A stretch of DNA of 21,925 nt from JBDTGE01 sp050742975 (GCA_050742975.1 JBOGDQ010000162.1:1-21925), one strand, 5' to 3'; shown: positions 1 to 7,201, counted from the stretch's first letter. The notes: generated by a model not told the origin, from the sequence alone. Made by a program: numbers and translations.

Positions 1-163
1 GGTTCGCCGTTCCCGCGGGGCGCAGGTCGGTACCGCGCGAATCCCGCGCGCTCGCCGCGAAGCCGACGCCGGCCACCAGGCAGACGACCGGGACCAGGGC
101 GCGCCACGGACTCCTGCCGCCCGCGGACTGCGACGGCCACAGTCGCCTGATCAGGTTGCGCAC
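1..163 (-). CDS. DUF881 family protein, N-terminal fragment (cut by window edge)
   Basis: The minus strand reads from a GTG at 163 to the window edge, giving about 54 residues. A GGAAGGA ribosome-binding site lies 6 bases upstream. The product starts with a short basic segment (MRNLIRRLWPSQ), then SPWRALVPVVCLVAGVGFAAS, a single membrane anchor, then DSRGTDLRP. A membrane anchor followed by RGTDLR is how actinobacterial DUF881 proteins begin, and a DUF881 gene divergent from crgA is the usual order (as at Rv0012/crgA in Mycobacterium tuberculosis). The family is membrane-anchored with an extracytoplasmic domain and has no settled function. Only the anchor is visible here, so the family call rests on this short stretch plus position. 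Confidence 0.72.
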   Translation of the reverse strand, partial: MRNLIRRLWPSQSAGGRSPWRALVPVVCLVAGVGFAASARDSRGTDLRPAGTAN

Positions 164-306
164 GCGCGTCCTTCCGTCCTCCGCAGTACCCCGCACCGGT
201 GCCGACCCGACCGGCCGGTGCGCCGACTACGCTAACGCGTGTGGCCCCGCACTCGTGGTCACCTGCCCGGCGCCCGAGCCGGGCCGCGGTCGAGCAGGAG
301 AAGCAC

Positions 307-582
307 GTGCCCAAGTCCAAGGTCCGCAAGAAGAGCGACGCCCCGCTGCGGGCCGAGGCGCTGCGCACGAGCACCAAGCAGCTGGCGCCAAGTCCCACGT
401 GGTACCCCATCGTGATGGCCGCGATCATGCTGATCGGCCTGGCCTACCTGGTCGTGTACTACCTGACCAGCAGCGGTACCAGCCCGCGGGTCCCGGTCAT
501 GGCCGATCTGGGTTCGTGGAACTTCGCCGTCGGTTTCGGCGTGATGCTGGTCGGGCTGGTCATGGCCGTCAAGTGGCGCTGA
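307..582 (+). CDS. crgA: Cell division protein CrgA
   Basis: CrgA is a small two-helix membrane protein of the actinobacterial divisome. It interacts with FtsZ, FtsI and FtsQ and helps recruit septal wall enzymes. The 91-residue product has a basic N-terminus (MPKSKVRKKSD), a first membrane segment at about residues 32-53, a short external loop, and a second segment at about 71-89 ending in VKWR. Length matches the family (about 85-95 residues). I chose the GTG at 307 because AGGAG lies 6 bases upstream and the protein then begins with the family's PKSKVRKK motif; the frame is open further upstream but without family similarity. A TACGCT hexamer at 228-233 could be a -10 element, without a clear -35. 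Confidence 0.95.
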   Translation: MPKSKVRKKSDAPLRAEALRTSTKQLAPSPTWYPIVMAAIMLIGLAYLVVYYLTSSGTSPRVPVMADLGSWNFAVGFGVMLVGLVMAVKWR

Positions 583-633
583 GTGAGCGATTCACAGCCC
601 CTTTCCCGACCTGTGATTACACCGCTGTAGTTC

Positions 634-649
634 ATCCCCAGCGGGGGAT
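634..649 (+). promoter_or_regulatory. Hairpin covering the ribosome-binding site of the PH-domain gene
   Basis: ATCCCC at 634-639 pairs perfectly with GGGGAT at 644-649 across a 4-base loop. The right arm contains the only G-rich ribosome-binding candidate for the gene starting at 656. If the hairpin forms in RNA, it would lower translation initiation. The structure is seen in the sequence; the effect is inferred. Confidence 0.4.
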
Positions 650-655
650 AACCCT

Positions 656-1096
656 GTGGACGACGACATCTCGAGTGACCTCGCCGGCCGGCAGCCGCGC
701 TGTCGCTTCGGGCCGGATCGACGGCTGACGCTCGCTACCGCCGCCTTCGCCGTGCTCGCTCTCGTTGCCGCCGTGCTCACCGGCGACCCGGCCGGCCGGC
801 TGATGTTCGCGGGTGCGGCCCTGCTGCTAGCCGCGTACACGATCGCGGATCTGCTGTTCTGGCCGCGGCTGGCAGCCGACTCCGACGGGCTGGTCGTCCG
901 CTCGCCGTTCGCCTGGACCAGCCTGCCCTGGGCGGACGTCGAGGACGTGCGCGCCGACACCCGCGAGCGGCTCGGGCTGCGCTCGACGACCCTGGAGATC
1001 GATGCCGGCGAGCAGCTGATCGTGCTCAGCCGCCGCGCGCTCGGTGCCGACCCCGCGCGCGTCGCCGACATGGTGCGCGCCTTCGACCCCCGCTGA
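656..1096 (+). CDS. PH domain-containing membrane protein (Rv0010c-like)
   Basis: The 146-residue product has two membrane segments (about residues 24-40 and 47-66). A short cytosolic module follows, containing SDGLVVRSPFAWTSLPWADV and then DTRERLGLRSTTLEID. That pattern of W-ADV and alternating beta strands is typical of the small bacterial PH-like domain found next to crgA in actinobacteria. The family has no established biochemical role; a peripheral role at the membrane near the divisome is only suggested by position. The GTG at 656 is the start that keeps the full frame. Its G-rich ribosome-binding site lies in a hairpin at 634-649. The gene lies 73 bases after crgA and is probably co-transcribed. 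The stop codon at 1094-1096 abuts a repeat cluster. Confidence 0.8.
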   Translation: MDDDISSDLAGRQPRCRFGPDRRLTLATAAFAVLALVAAVLTGDPAGRLMFAGAALLLAAYTIADLLFWPRLAADSDGLVVRSPFAWTSLPWADVEDVRADTRERLGLRSTTLEIDAGEQLIVLSRRALGADPARVADMVRAFDPR

Positions 1097-1262
1097 CCTC
1101 CCCGCGGAACCCGACACGTGCAGGAACCCGGTGGTCACCTCCCCGGCGGAGACCGACGCATGCAAGAACCCTCTCGTGACCTGTGGTGCCCTGCCTGGCG
1201 GCGACCGCGAGCTCGTGCCCTGTGGCGACCTCCCCGGCGGAGCGCAAGCCGGGAACGCACCG
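1095..1262. repeat. Cluster of degenerate ~41-bp repeats between convergent genes
   Basis: Unit A runs 1096-1136 and unit B 1137-1178. Both begin ACCTCCCC(G)GCGGA and continue CCGAC-CRTGCARGAACCC, so the period is 41-42 bases. A diverged block at 1179-1227 begins ACCTGTGG and contains two copies of GTG-CCCTG. Another partial unit at 1228-1260 again begins ACCTCCCCGGCGGAG. The cluster starts at the stop codon of the PH-domain gene. No credible gene is present: the frames that cross it are repetitive and lack a ribosome-binding site. Confidence 0.65.
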
Positions 1263-1290
1263 GCCGCCAAGCGCGACGACGTCGCGCGCG

Positions 1291-1334
1291 GATCCTCGTG
1301 TCCACCCGAGCTTGCGAGCGGTGGCGCGAGGATC
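1291..1334. terminator. Long hairpin, candidate bidirectional terminator
   Basis: The arm at 1291-1306 (GATCCTCG...CCACC) pairs with 1320-1334 (GGTGG...CGAGGATC) with a small internal mismatch and a 13-base loop. It lies between the 3' ends of the convergent PH-domain and rhomboid genes. No U-tract follows in either direction, which is common for actinobacterial terminators. It could also be part of the neighbouring repeat family. Confidence 0.5.
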
Positions 1335-1366
1335 GGCCGGCGGCCTAGGAAGGGACGGCTGGGGCC

Positions 1367-2221
1367 CTAAAAGCCGTTAGCCGCACGCACCGCGACGATC
1401 ACGAGCGTCAGGACGAGCACACCAGACAGCCCGGCTGCCTGCAGGCGCGCCGGGATCGGCCGCCGCACGCTGGGCAGCCCGGCGATCGCGATCGCGGCCA
1501 GAGCGCCGGCGACGACGCCGCCGACGTGCCCGAGCTTGGAGATGTCCCGCACCGAGAAGGTGATTACGAAGTTCAGCACGATGATGCCGATCAGCCACTG
1601 GACGTCGAGGCCGAGGCGGCGCACCATCACCAGGCACGCCCCGAACAGGCCGAAGATCGCGCCGGACGCGCCGACCACCGGCTGGTCAGGGCTGCCGAAA
1701 GCGAAGATCGCGGCCGAGCCGCCCAGCGCTCCGAGCAGGTAGACCGCGACGAACCTGGATCGGCCGAGCAGCCGCTCCAGCTGCGGGCCGACGATGCCCA
1801 GCGCGAACATGTTCGCGCCGATGTGCAGCAGGCTGATGTGCAGGAACGCCGAGGTCACGAACCGGTAGTACTGGTCCTGGTGGTAGACGATGTCCGGCTG
1901 CAGCTGCCAGTCCAGGAACAGCTTGGCGGCGTACGGCTGATCCAGGCCACCGGGCGATTTCAGCCCGGTGTACACGTAGGCCGCGATGTTGAGCAGGATG
2001 AGCGCCGTCGTCGCGTACGGCGGCGACTCCCGCAGGCGCGCACCCACGGCCGTCCGCTGCGGACGAATCGATCGCGCGCCCAGCGCCGCGTCGTCCGGGC
2101 AGTGAAAGCCGACCGGTGCGTCGCGCATGCACTCCGGGCAGATCGGACGGTCGCAGCGCGTGCACCGGATCAGGGCCTCGCGATTCGGGTGCCGGTAACA
2201 CCGGCTCGTCTCCGCGATCAC
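1367..2221 (-). CDS. Rhomboid family intramembrane serine protease with N-terminal zinc-binding motif
   Basis: Rhomboids cut transmembrane substrates inside the membrane with a Ser-His dyad. The 284-residue product has the serine motif GASG at 184-187 (Ser186) and a helix with His232 in GHVGG. The supporting His133 and Asn137 are in HIGANM. Six or so hydrophobic segments span about residues 70-282. The N-terminus carries a B-box-like zinc motif: C8, H11, C20, C23, C28, C31, H40, C41. The family commonly ends this motif with a further cysteine (CPDC), but here the sequence is CPDD, so one ligand may be altered. The start is a GTG at 2221 with GGGAGAG five bases upstream. The substrate is unknown. 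The gene follows the cyclophilin gene by 44 bases on the same strand, and this pairing is common in actinobacteria. Confidence 0.92.
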   Translation of the reverse strand: MIAETSRCYRHPNREALIRCTRCDRPICPECMRDAPVGFHCPDDAALGARSIRPQRTAVGARLRESPPYATTALILLNIAAYVYTGLKSPGGLDQPYAAKLFLDWQLQPDIVYHQDQYYRFVTSAFLHISLLHIGANMFALGIVGPQLERLLGRSRFVAVYLLGALGGSAAIFAFGSPDQPVVGASGAIFGLFGACLVMVRRLGLDVQWLIGIIVLNFVITFSVRDISKLGHVGGVVAGALAAIAIAGLPSVRRPIPARLQAAGLSGVLVLTLVIVAVRAANGF

Positions 2222-2265
2222 GGTGACTCTCCCGACCGCCCGTCGATCCTTCGTGCTCGCTCTCG

Positions 2266-2799
2266 TTACGCAGCTTGGAAGGTAATGGAGTTGATCGTGA
2301 CGTCCTGGACGGGGCGGTCGTTGCGAGCGGTGGGCGCCGTGGCGATCGCGTCGACGACGGCACGGCTGTCGGCGTCGGCGACCTCGCCGAAGATGGTGTG
2401 CTTTCGGTTCAGGTGTGGCGTGCGGCCGACGGTGAGGAAGAACTGCGAGCCGTTGGTGTTCGGTCCCGAATTCGCCATCGCGAGCAGGTAGGGCCGGTCG
2501 AAGGACAGCTCGGGGTGGAACTCGTCGGCGAACTTGTAGCCCGGACCGCCGAAGCCCTCACCGAGCGGGTCGCCGCCCTGGATCATGAAGCCGCTGATGA
2601 CCCGGTGGAAGATCGTGCCGTCGTACAGCGGGGCGCTCGTCTTCTCGTGCGTGCCCGGATGTTGCCACTCGCGCCCGCCCTGGGCCAGCTCGACGAAGTT
2701 CTGCACCGTCTTGGGTGCGTGGTTCCCGAACAGGTTGACGCGGATGTCGCCCGCGCTGGTGTGCACGGTGGCGAGCTGGGTGGCGATCTCGGTGGACAA
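2266..2799 (-). CDS. ppiA: Cyclophilin-type peptidyl-prolyl cis-trans isomerase
   Basis: The enzyme catalyses cis-trans isomerisation of proline peptide bonds during protein folding. Starting at the TTG at 2799 gives 177 residues, the normal size for actinobacterial PpiA. Catalytic and binding motifs are present: FHR at 64-66 (Arg66), FMIQGGD at 71-77 and NGSQFF at 116-121. The position equivalent to the cyclosporin-contacting tryptophan of human CypA is a histidine (TPHLNRKH), as in many bacterial forms. I prefer the TTG because GAGGAG lies exactly five bases upstream. A longer frame from an ATG at 2877 would add a low-complexity leader without a signal peptide. No secretion signal is seen, so the protein is probably cytosolic. 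Confidence 0.93.
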   Translation of the reverse strand: MSTEIATQLATVHTSAGDIRVNLFGNHAPKTVQNFVELAQGGREWQHPGTHEKTSAPLYDGTIFHRVISGFMIQGGDPLGEGFGGPGYKFADEFHPELSFDRPYLLAMANSGPNTNGSQFFLTVGRTPHLNRKHTIFGEVADADSRAVVDAIATAPTARNDRPVQDVTINSITFQAA

Positions 2800-2891
2800 C
2801 GTGGCTCCTCGGCTCCCGCGTGCAGGCTGCGGGTCGGCGGCAGTGGACGGTGTTCGGTTGCCGATCCATCCTGCCACGGTGGCCGACCGCC

Positions 2892-3599
2892 TCAGCGGGG
2901 GCGGCCGACCGCGACCCGCGCCGCCTGATCGGCCATCGCGTCATCCAGCGGCTTGAGCTCGGTGCTCCGCCCGCGCCGGGCCAGCGCGCGCCGCAGCAGG
3001 TCGTCGGCGAAGCGTGCGCTCTTGGCCAGCACCGGCCCGTGCAGGTACGTCCCGATCACGTTGTCCCGCACCGCGCCCTCCGTGCGGTCCCTGCCGTTGT
3101 TCCCGCGGCCCGGCTCGGTGCTCCCGAGCGGATGGACGCCGGGCCCGAGCTCGGTCAGACCGCTGTGGTTCTCGTACCCGACGAGCCGTCCCGCGTCAGG
3201 AGTGTCGACGTAGTTGTTGCCGATCAGCCGCTCGGCCTGCCCGCGCGTGATGACATCGAGCACGCCGACCCCGGCGATGCGGCGCCCCTCCACAGTGACG
3301 AACTCGTGGCCGAGCATCTGGAAACTGCCGCAGATGGCCAGCATAACTACCCCGTCATCGGCCATCGCCCGCAGCTCGGCACCCCGCGCGGCGAAGTCGG
3401 CGCCGATGTCACCCTGCGCCGCGTCCTGTCCACCGCCACCGAGCAGGATGTCGGCGTCGGTCGGCAGCCGGTCGCCGAGGCTGACCGGGACCACCTCGAC
3501 CGGCAGCCCGCGCCACTGCAGCCGGCGGCGCAGGACGATCACGTTGCCGGTGTCCCCGTAGATGTTCATCTCGCGCGGGTACAGGTGGATCAGCTTCAT
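2892..3599 (-). CDS. gatD: Lipid II isoglutaminyl synthase, glutaminase subunit GatD
   Basis: GatD is the CobB/CobQ-like glutaminase that supplies ammonia to MurT, which amidates the alpha-carboxyl of D-glutamate in lipid II. The 235-residue product begins MKLIHLYPREMNIYGDTGN, a family hallmark. It carries the nucleophile Cys90 in AICGSFQ, the conserved GG loop (LLGGGGQD), Arg124 in the AERLIGNN segment and His187 in GTYLHGP. Its ATG overlaps the murT stop codon (ATGA), which implies translational coupling and the expected 1:1 complex. A short basic C-terminal extension follows the catalytic histidine domain. The product acts in the cytosol at the inner membrane face. Confidence 0.95.
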   Translation of the reverse strand: MKLIHLYPREMNIYGDTGNVIVLRRRLQWRGLPVEVVPVSLGDRLPTDADILLGGGGQDAAQGDIGADFAARGAELRAMADDGVVMLAICGSFQMLGHEFVTVEGRRIAGVGVLDVITRGQAERLIGNNYVDTPDAGRLVGYENHSGLTELGPGVHPLGSTEPGRGNNGRDRTEGAVRDNVIGTYLHGPVLAKSARFADDLLRRALARRGRSTELKPLDDAMADQAARVAVGRPR

Positions 3600-4861
3600 G
3601 CCGGATCCCCGATGCGCACCAGGATGGCGTGCAGCGCCCACATCGCGGTGTAGGTCGAGAACACGACCACGTGCCCGCGCGGTGGACTGGCGGCCACGGC
3701 CGAGCGCACCGCCTTCTCCAGGTCGGCCTCCACCTCGGCGACGTCGCCGTCGTCGTAACCCAGCCGCACAGCCATGTCGGCGGCGCGCGTCCCCGCGGTC
3801 GACAGCCGGGTCGCGCGCGCGGTCAGCTCGGCGAAGTCCACGTCCCACAGCCACGAGACGTCCCGGCCGTCCGCGTAGTCGTCGTTGATCGCGATGACCA
3901 CCGCGTCCGCGGCCGGGCCGCTGTCGAGGGTGCGCAGGCTCTGCCGGAACCCGGCCGGGTTCTTCACCAGCTGCAGCACCAAGCGGCGGCCGTCGACGGT
4001 GAAGGACTGGCCCCGCCCGAACGCCGGATCGACCTTGGCCAGGCCGGCGGCGATCTCGTCGGCGGTGAGGCCGAACGTCAGCGCCAGCGCAGCGGCGCCG
4101 GCCGCGTTCTGCGCGTTGTGCGGGCCCTCGGCGCGCAGCAGGACCGATCGCTCGTCCGCACCGAGGGCGATGGTGACGCGGGGCTCGTCGTCGCCGGGCA
4201 GGCTGCGCAACTCGGCCACCGCCGGCAGGGACGAGACGAAGACCGGCCCGCCGTACAGCTCCTCGTCGTTCGGGAAGCTGGCTCGCAGCTGGGGCGCGAC
4301 GCCGTAGTAGCTGACCTCGGCCGACGCGGCGGCTGCCAGCGCCGCGATGCGCTCGTCGTCCCGGTTCAGCACCAGGTGCCCGGTGGTCGCCGCGGCCACC
4401 TTCCCCAGCAGCCGGGCCGTCGTGTCGATCTCGCCGAAGCGATCCAGCTGGTCGCGCATGACGTTCAGCAGCAGCGTGCGGCGCGGGGGAACCAGGTCCG
4501 CGAAGCGCACTGCCCACGCCTCGTCGAGCTCGAAAACCGCAACGTCATAAGGGATTCGCCCGGTCCACGTCGCATGCTCAACCGTAGCGGTGATGGCACC
4601 TCGGACGAAGTTGCTGCCGGTGTCGTTGGTCAGGGCGCGGTAGCGCTCGCCGAGCAGCGCGGCCGCCATCTTCGTCGTCGTCGTCTTGCCGTTCGTGCCG
4701 CTCACCACGACGACGCCCTGCGGCAGGCCGGCCATTGCACGCGGCAGGAAGCTGGGGACCAGCTTCTCGACCACCAGGCCGGGGAGCGCGTTGCCGCGCC
4801 GGCCGATCAGCCGCAGCGCCAGCATGGTGAGCTTGCCGAGCCACACCGCGATCAGGTTCAT
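3596..4861 (-). CDS. murT: Lipid II isoglutaminyl synthase, Mur ligase-like subunit MurT
   Basis: MurT activates the D-glutamate carboxyl of lipid II with ATP and transfers ammonia from GatD. From the ATG at 4861 it has 421 residues, close to family size. It has the Mur-ligase P-loop GTNGKTT at 55-61, a DEAWAVRF segment, NVMRDQLDRFGEIDTTA, the NAQNAAGAAA substrate-domain motif, and the C-terminal DVSWLWDVDF motif that bears the family's catalytic aspartate. The protein contains no cysteine at all, so the Cys4 zinc ribbon described in streptococcal and staphylococcal MurT is missing. The start has only a weak ribosome-binding site; an upstream in-frame start at 4966 would add 35 unconserved residues. 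It overlaps gatD by four bases. Confidence 0.93.
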   Translation of the reverse strand: MNLIAVWLGKLTMLALRLIGRRGNALPGLVVEKLVPSFLPRAMAGLPQGVVVVSGTNGKTTTTKMAAALLGERYRALTNDTGSNFVRGAITATVEHATWTGRIPYDVAVFELDEAWAVRFADLVPPRRTLLLNVMRDQLDRFGEIDTTARLLGKVAAATTGHLVLNRDDERIAALAAAASAEVSYYGVAPQLRASFPNDEELYGGPVFVSSLPAVAELRSLPGDDEPRVTIALGADERSVLLRAEGPHNAQNAAGAAALALTFGLTADEIAAGLAKVDPAFGRGQSFTVDGRRLVLQLVKNPAGFRQSLRTLDSGPAADAVVIAINDDYADGRDVSWLWDVDFAELTARATRLSTAGTRAADMAVRLGYDDGDVAEVEADLEKAVRSAVAASPPRGHVVVFSTYTAMWALHAILVRIGDPA

Positions 4862-4952
4862 GATGCCGTCACGGTACCGGTCTGGCGAGGTCCCGATGGT
4901 GGCCACGCTCTGGTCGCCCTGCGCTCCGCCGGCGATGTCACCGACCGGACAG

Positions 4953-4990
4953 CGCACGGGGCGCACCGCTGATGCGGCACGCCCCGTGCG
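4953..4990 (-). terminator. Strong two-tier hairpin terminator after the S53 protease gene
   Basis: An 11-bp perfect stem (4953-4963 with 4980-4990) encloses a second perfect 4-bp stem, CCGC-TGAT-GCGG, separated by a CA/CA mismatch. It begins 15 bases after the protease stop codon at 5006 and precedes murT. There is no U-tract, as is usual for this group. It should insulate murT/gatD from protease transcription, so murT probably has its own promoter in 4862-4952. Confidence 0.75.
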
Positions 4991-5005
4991 ACCTGCGTGT
5001 GTCGG

Positions 5006-6919
5006 CTAGCCCTTCGCCGGTATTGCCGAGAGCCAGCCCTCGTTCGGCGTGCCGATTCCGGTCACGTCGTCCCACCCCTTGGTCACCTTCAGGCTCGAGT
5101 CCTGCCCGAAGGTGCGGACGGAGTAGAGCAGCCCACCGGATGCGTCCAAGCCGTTGGCGAAGTCGACGCGGACGTCCCCGGCCTGCTTCGGCGCGCCCTT
5201 GATGTCGGTGAACGTCCCGGTCTTGGCGTTGCTGTAGATCACCGGATTCAGCAGGCCGACGGCGCTGCCGGACTTCTGCAGCGCGAGGGCCGTCATGCCG
5301 GTGAACAGCGGCGAGGCCAGGCTGGTCCCGCCGATGCGGTACTCGTCGTAGTACACGCCGTTCGGGAACGTCTGCGTCTCACCGATCAGCATGCCGGTGT
5401 TCGGGTCGGCATCCATCGCCACGTCCGGAATCGTGCGGTACGGACCGGGCGCGACACCGGCCTGGTACGCCGGCTGGTTGAACAGCGAGGACGTTCCGCC
5501 GCCCGCGCCGTACAGGAACCCGACAGGGTTCCACGACTTGCCGTCTGCCGACAGGCTGTACTTCTGGGTGCCCCAGCCGGCCTGGAAGCTCATGCTGCCG
5601 TCGGCGCCGATAGCGGCCGAGGTGCCGCCGACGCTGGTGACCCACGGGTCGGACGTCGGGTAGTCAGCCTGCCGGATGCCGCTGTTCGCAAGCTCGTCAC
5701 CGTTGTCGCCGGAGGAGAACATGAACGAGATGCCCTGCATCGCGCCCTGCATGAAGACCTGCTCGTACGCGGCGACGGAGGCACCGGTTGCGTTCTGCTC
5801 GAGGTCGCCCCACGAGTTCGACACCAGCTGGGCCTTGTTCTCCTGGACCACCGCAGTCAGGGCGTTCAGCAGGTCGCTGTCCAAGCAGCTCGCGGCGCCG
5901 TAGTACCTGATCTTCGCGGCGGGGGCCATGGCGTGCACGGCCTCGACGTCCAGGGTCTCCTCGCCATACCAGCCCGACGGGCCGCAGAGCTTCTGGTTGG
6001 TGAACGGCGTCTGCTTGACCTGGGTCAGCTGGCCGGGGGCGTAGGCACCGTCGCCGTGCCGGGCGGCGTACTTGGCTGCGTCCTTGGCGATGGTCGGCGC
6101 GGCGTAGGCGTCGGTGATCGCCACGGTCACGCCGGCTCCGTCCAGCGTGCTGTTGTTCTCGTAGGCGGCGCGGTACTGCGGCCCGGTGTAACCGCAGGGC
6201 GCGTAGGACAGGTACTTGCCGTTGAACTTCGGCAGTGGCGTCGTGTAGTCGGCCTGCGTCTTCGCCTGCAGTTGGCCGAAGTAGAGCGAGCACGGGCGGG
6301 CGTTGCGGAACCCGGCCGGCGGTGGCGCGGCGGCGGTGTTGTTGGGCGTGACCTTGTGAACCGTCGTGTCCAGCCCGGTCACGGTCAGCACGCTGGACGT
6401 GAGCGCGGCGGGCGCCGTGAGCGTCGACGCGGGGGCCTGGACCGTCTGGCCGTCGTGCCTGAAGCGGTCCACCGAGGTGCCGAACGCCTTCTGCGCAGCC
6501 GCGACCGTGCCACGCACCGTGATGTAGCGGTGGTGCGACTCGACGCCGGTTACCTTCAGTCCGGCGGACCTCAGCCAGGACTCGACGTTCGAGACCTGCT
6601 TGGTGCTCGGGCTGTACCGCGCGTAGTACTGCGCGGTAGTGAGGAAGTGCTTGTAGGTGGAGCTACCGGGTGTGGAGACCGCGAGGGCTGCCTTCTGCAG
6701 CGCGGCCAGCCCACCGCGCGGGGCGAGGTAGACGCGTGCGTTCACGCCTGCCTTCGTGCTCGCGTGGCCGAGGTGCTGTGCACTGGACACCCAAGCCGGG
6801 CGGGTGTTCGGGATGGCCTTCGCCGCTGGAGCCGCCTGGGCTCCGGGTGCTGCCGCCAGGATCCCGGCGACGAGCGCCGACGCTGTGGTCAGCGTCGTCG
6901 CAATGCTGCGTTTACGCAT
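5006..6919 (-). CDS. Secreted S53 family serine-carboxyl peptidase (sedolisin/kumamolisin type)
   Basis: This is a secreted endopeptidase of a family that usually works at acid pH. The 637-residue preproprotein starts at the ATG at 6919, with GGAGG six bases upstream. A signal peptide covers about residues 1-29 (basic MRKR, hydrophobic core, AQA cleavage site). The pro-kumamolisin activation domain follows at about 40-190, with YKHFLTTAQYYARYSPS. The catalytic domain holds Glu320 and Asp324 (GEETLDVEA), oxyanion Asp372 (SNSWGD) and nucleophile Ser533 (GGTSLASP). The C-terminal calcium-site motif DDVTGIGTPN is at about 617-626. All key residues are present, so activity is expected. The natural substrate cannot be told. 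It sits between tRNA-Ala and murT, a place not normally occupied by a protease, and has its own terminator. Confidence 0.95.
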   Translation of the reverse strand: MRKRSIATTLTTASALVAGILAAAPGAQAAPAAKAIPNTRPAWVSSAQHLGHASTKAGVNARVYLAPRGGLAALQKAALAVSTPGSSTYKHFLTTAQYYARYSPSTKQVSNVESWLRSAGLKVTGVESHHRYITVRGTVAAAQKAFGTSVDRFRHDGQTVQAPASTLTAPAALTSSVLTVTGLDTTVHKVTPNNTAAAPPPAGFRNARPCSLYFGQLQAKTQADYTTPLPKFNGKYLSYAPCGYTGPQYRAAYENNSTLDGAGVTVAITDAYAAPTIAKDAAKYAARHGDGAYAPGQLTQVKQTPFTNQKLCGPSGWYGEETLDVEAVHAMAPAAKIRYYGAASCLDSDLLNALTAVVQENKAQLVSNSWGDLEQNATGASVAAYEQVFMQGAMQGISFMFSSGDNGDELANSGIRQADYPTSDPWVTSVGGTSAAIGADGSMSFQAGWGTQKYSLSADGKSWNPVGFLYGAGGGTSSLFNQPAYQAGVAPGPYRTIPDVAMDADPNTGMLIGETQTFPNGVYYDEYRIGGTSLASPLFTGMTALALQKSGSAVGLLNPVIYSNAKTGTFTDIKGAPKQAGDVRVDFANGLDASGGLLYSVRTFGQDSSLKVTKGWDDVTGIGTPNEGWLSAIPAKG

Positions 6920-7118
6920 GCCTTGCCTCCACTTGTTATGGACCGAATGTGCGCCTGCGACCGATCTTGGGTTCGCGACGCACGGACGCAACGTTATGGG
7001 GCAACACAGGCCAGGCATAGGACGGACAGGTGTCGACTTCCTGCAGGGCAGGGATCGGCCATGAGTTTACTGTGAGCACGGTGCGGCATGAGGCGCAGCT
7101 TGGGGCGTGGAGATGAAG

Positions 7119-7191
7119 TGGAGACGAGGGGAATCGAACCCCTAACCCCCGCCGTGCAAAGGCGGTGCTCTGCCAATTGAGCTACGTCCCC
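7119..7191 (-). tRNA. tRNA-Ala (anticodon TGC)
   Basis: The minus strand gives GGGGACG at the 5' end, paired with CGTCTCC plus discriminator A at the 3' end. The third acceptor pair is G3:U70, the alanine identity element. The D-arm has AGCTCAATTGGCAGAGC. The anticodon loop TTTGCAC sits in a CCGCC/GGCGG stem, and the T-arm contains GGTTCGATTCC. CCA is not encoded. It lies after the DLW-39 gene on the same strand and is likely cut from the same transcript as tRNA-Ile. Confidence 0.98.
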
Positions 7192-7201
7192 GGAGTGGGT
7201 A

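Noticed and set aside
1095..1262. CRISPR array
   Set aside because: Units are degenerate, adjacent without unique spacers and few in number, and no cas gene is present.
1044..1370. A cysteine-containing repeat protein read through the repeat cluster
   Set aside because: It overlaps the PH-domain gene, has no ribosome-binding site and runs through a terminator-like hairpin.
2800..2877. N-terminal extension or signal peptide on the cyclophilin
   Set aside because: The extension lacks a hydrophobic core and the TTG at 2799 has an ideally placed ribosome-binding site.
4997..7075. A 692-residue open frame on the plus strand opposite the S53 protease
   Set aside because: Antisense shadow; the minus strand encodes a complete protease with signal peptide and all catalytic residues.
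5006..7191. Integrative element bounded by tRNA-Ala
   Set aside because: No integrase, transposase or duplicated tRNA 3' end is visible; only the unusual cargo gene remains as a hint.
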